Positions 61,557-64,000 of a DNA stretch of 64,000 bases are shown here, piece by piece. The notes beneath the pieces are model-generated. The model did not search any database. It had not been told where the DNA came from and saw nothing but the letters and a program-made list of their open reading frames with translations. The DNA is from Chrysaora quinquecirrha. Its lineage: Eukaryota > Cnidaria > Scyphozoa > Semaeostomeae > Pelagiidae. The stretch is taken from positions 3,107,202 through 3,171,201 of the forward strand of contig JACTAT010000006.1 in assembly GCA_014526335.1 (NCBI GenBank), read 5' to 3'. Every line of letters starts with the position of its first letter. The first letter of the stretch is position 1. Both the position numbers and the translations under genes were made by a program.

Positions 61557-62079
61557 CTGAAAAATAATGTGAAGTTATTAATAAGAAGGTTCCAACAGAA
61601 CAGAAACATTCTAAATTTTAAAGTCTGAGTTGTACAAAACTTCAAGATAGTGAAAAGAAGGGAATCCTATCCTACTGTTTTATTGAAAACTCGGTGTGCA
61701 AATGTCCTACTCTGTAGTGTGGGAACATAGCAGGCCAGCACATGCACACACAGGCTATTTGTCAACTAGGCAAAAGCTTGTATTGGTTATATGCACCAAT
61801 AAGTGAGAGGCATAGCCAGACATCCAAGGTGGTGTGCTGTGGCCAAATTCCATTTTAGATAATCAGTCTGGGGACACAAGTTACAGATCTTATTGTTACC
61901 TGTCAAAATAAAGATTGCTGGCTTGCAGTTGCCTAGCAAGACATCCAACAATGGAGGGGCAAAAGGGTGTGGTCAATGAAACTTAGGACATGGTTTAAAG
62001 AACAAATAACCAAGTTAAGTTGTACCGTGCAGCACTTTTACACCAGGTTAAGCCTGTAGACCAATTCAGCAATTATTGA

Positions 62080-62352
62080 ACATTTTCAAATTTTGATAGA
62101 GAGTTTTTCATGCCAAATTCGCATTAAGCACCCAAAATTTAGTCTAGGAGCAAATTTTACTATCGTAGTGCTTGTATTATTGATTTTACAAGCATTGAAA
62201 GTTTTTATAAGGGCTTAGACCCAGTGGGTGTAAAAGTATCACCTACTTCATTTTTCGTGGTCAAAGTCTTTATGGAAACGAGAACTTTGAACGCTCATAA
62301 CATCAGGAAAAAAATTGCTAGGAAAGCGAAACTTTGTACCTAGACTAAGTTT
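62080..62352. repeat. Fold-back-like repeat with TTTAGTCTAGG ends
   Basis: AAATTTAGTCTAGGAGCAAA at the left pairs with TTTGTACCTAGACTAAGTTT at the right. Internal TTTTTATAAGGGCTTAGACC recalls the 43.5 kb fold-back element. Confidence 0.5.
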
Positions 62353-63031
62353 TGGATGCTTTATATGATATATGCATTAAAAACCCGATATGATGTGATT
62401 TTAATCTAGTTGTCAGGTCATTGAGTCGGTCAATATAAAAACTTATCTTGGCAATGATTTGGTGGCAATAGCCCCCTTGGTTACGCTCCTGGCACCAAAT
62501 TGACATAATTATGTCTAATATTGTTGCCAACACTGGACATAATTATCACATGCAATTCAATTTATTTCTTAAATTCATGAATAATTTTTCAATTTTCCCA
62601 CCTTCTAACTGAATTAATGTCATTGATTTCAGGCATCTTGTAACTCTCAAAGGCGATGGGTACACAAGGGGTCGTTTTTGCCTCGCTGATTTTTGTTTTG
62701 TTTGTCCAGTATCTAGAGGTCTGGACGATTTACAACGTCACTCACGACTTTTTTGTTTTATTTAGAGGCCAACACCTCACTCAATGCCATGCCAAATCTT
62801 ACCTAGTTTCGATTGAAGTGCAATTCAATTCGATGGTAAATCAAACATTTCAGCTACTGGAGATATTTAATACCAAACTAAAAACTTACCTAAACTCAGG
62901 TTTTCTTGCACAAATAGTTTGCAACTGAAATCGTTTGATGATTCTCTTAGAAACAACTGTTGTTTTTCAAAATGGCGCGAGACTCACTGCACATGCGCTG
63001 TTTGGGACAGGACTATATGGAAACCACGACG

Positions 63032-63225
63032 TGGAGGGTCAAAAAACCGTAAAACCGCAGATTTTTTAGCCAAAAACCGGACAAGTGTACGTGTTTTTTC
63101 TTAAAACCGCACCGAAATCGCAAATTGAAAAACCGTAAAACCGTACTTTTTGAAGCTAATAACCGTAAAACTGCTCTCAAAATGTCGAAAAACAGCAAAC
63201 CGTCATGCCCAATGACCCCCTCCTA
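63032..63225. repeat. AAAACCGTAAAACCG low-complexity repeat
   Basis: Irregular repeats of AAACCG/AAACCGTAAAAC over about 190 bp, bounded by GGAGGGTCAAAAAACCG and CATGCCCAATGACCCCCTCC, which may be the ends of a small transposable element. Confidence 0.55.
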
Positions 63226-64000
63226 TAACACAAGCTTTCTGCAGTTAATTTTGTTGTAACAGCGACAATAGTGGCAAATACAGCTTGAGAACCGGACTGG
63301 CAGCGAATCTCAAGGGTTGCTATTTCCAGTAAAAGGGGCCTGTTACACTATCGCGACTTGTCTTGTTAGTTGCTTCTAGCAAGCTCCTGCGTAAAAAATG
63401 AATTCAAAGCAAGGGGCTACTGTTCATGTTAATACTTCTTTTCTTATTGGCGATATTTCGATGGCAAAATCGTCTCTCTTTTATACATATTTTCGCATTT
63501 CTATATTTTCTTGCTTCCATATTTTTGTGCGCATATGCTGATTATCTTTTTATTTTTACTTCTTTCCAATTATCTGCATTGAGAAACAATGTCTGTTACT
63601 TCCAACTGTTTTCAGAGTGAGCGAAACCAATCCAGATCTCTTCGAAATCCCAAGAAAAATCGACGAGAATTGCTCAAGAAACAACAGAAACAGTTTGTAA
63701 AAGACCCTATAACAAGAAGGCCCAGGTTGCAATCGCAACCTAGCATCCCTGCCAGTCTGCCCCTACAGCTTTACAGGTCTTCCAATTTTAACTGCATATT
63801 TAGTTCTTTACCTATTATAAATAGAAATTTGTTTGTGAGTAAAGCTGGGAACTGCTACTCAAGGAGACATTCGATACATGCCGAAGATCTAATACTGCAA
63901 ATAAGTTGAACCAGCTTCCTAATTCTGAATGGGTTTCGTTTGCAGGGTTTGCAGTGATAAAAATATTCGCGACTAAACTAGATGTAGGATTCCGATAAAG

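Larger units (their letters stand above)
61557..64000. other. KAT6 upstream region and right edge
   Basis: Expected to hold the KAT6 5' UTR exon and promoter. A YY1-like CAAAATGGCGCGAGA lies at 62,969-62,983. Repeats include a fold-back-like stretch at 62,080-62,350 and an AAAACCGTAAAACCG-rich stretch at 63,032-63,225. A plus-strand frame at about 63,617-63,740 (SERNQSRSLRNPKKNRRELL) follows a CTGTTTTCAG acceptor and could be an exon of a gene leaving the window, but I cannot confirm it. Confidence 0.4.

Noticed and set aside
62656..62928. 90-aa plus-strand frame beginning with a hydrophobic stretch
   Set aside because: Starts like a membrane protein but has no recognisable family and is flanked by repeats. 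Could be a first exon, but the evidence is too weak.

Overview
The window looks like animal nuclear DNA, most likely from a cnidarian and perhaps a stony coral or another anthozoan. Genes are cut into many short exons with GT..AG introns. The intergenic and intronic DNA is AT-rich and full of short inverted-repeat elements (MITEs), tRNA-derived SINEs and microsatellites. A secreted VWA/LamG protein and a TSP1 protein sit beside conserved housekeeping genes. The species assignment is inference; the eukaryotic gene structure is read directly from the sequence. No bacterial operon, CRISPR array, phage or bacterial defence island is visible.

Layout. (1) About 557-15,670, minus strand: a secreted protein with signal peptide, VWA domain, LamG-like domain, second VWA domain and tiny Ala-rich exons, running off the left edge. 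I traced 14 exons whose phases all agree. (2) 15.7-19.4 kb: intergenic, with a long CTAA microsatellite and MITEs. (3) 19,484-22,403, minus: a small secreted protein with one TSP1 repeat and an unrecognised C-terminal domain. (4) 22.4-25.7 kb: gene-poor. (5) 25,688-26,621, minus: SNRNP35, the U11/U12 35 kDa protein of the minor spliceosome. (6) 26.6-31.5 kb: a compositionally odd, gene-free block that grades into a roughly 770 bp AAAGT satellite. (7) 31,596-42,211, minus: EIF2B5 (eIF2B epsilon) with 16 phased exons but no C-terminal W2 catalytic domain; the odd block lies where the W2 exons should be. (8) 42.2-44.9 kb: repeats, including a 410 bp fold-back element. (9) 44,926-61,556, minus: a KAT6 (MOZ/MORF/Enok)-type MYST histone acetyltransferase with about 17 coding exons. 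A single-exon histamine N-methyltransferase-like gene (57,051-57,884) lies inside one of its introns on the opposite strand. (10) 61.6-64 kb: probable KAT6 promoter side plus repeats.

The genes do not form an operon or pathway. EIF2B5 (translation initiation), SNRNP35 (minor splicing) and KAT6 (chromatin acetylation) are unrelated housekeeping or regulatory genes. The two secreted proteins could belong to extracellular matrix or mucus, but nothing here proves it.

Points most worth a second look: the missing EIF2B5 W2 domain beside a compositionally abnormal block; a KAT6-type protein that also carries a KAT7/HBO1-type C2HC finger; an inverted copy of the KAT6 terminal exon inside an inverted-repeat element in an intron of the same gene; a one-base frameshift in a KAT6 homopolymer; the nested methyltransferase gene; and twin VWA domains with broken metal sites.
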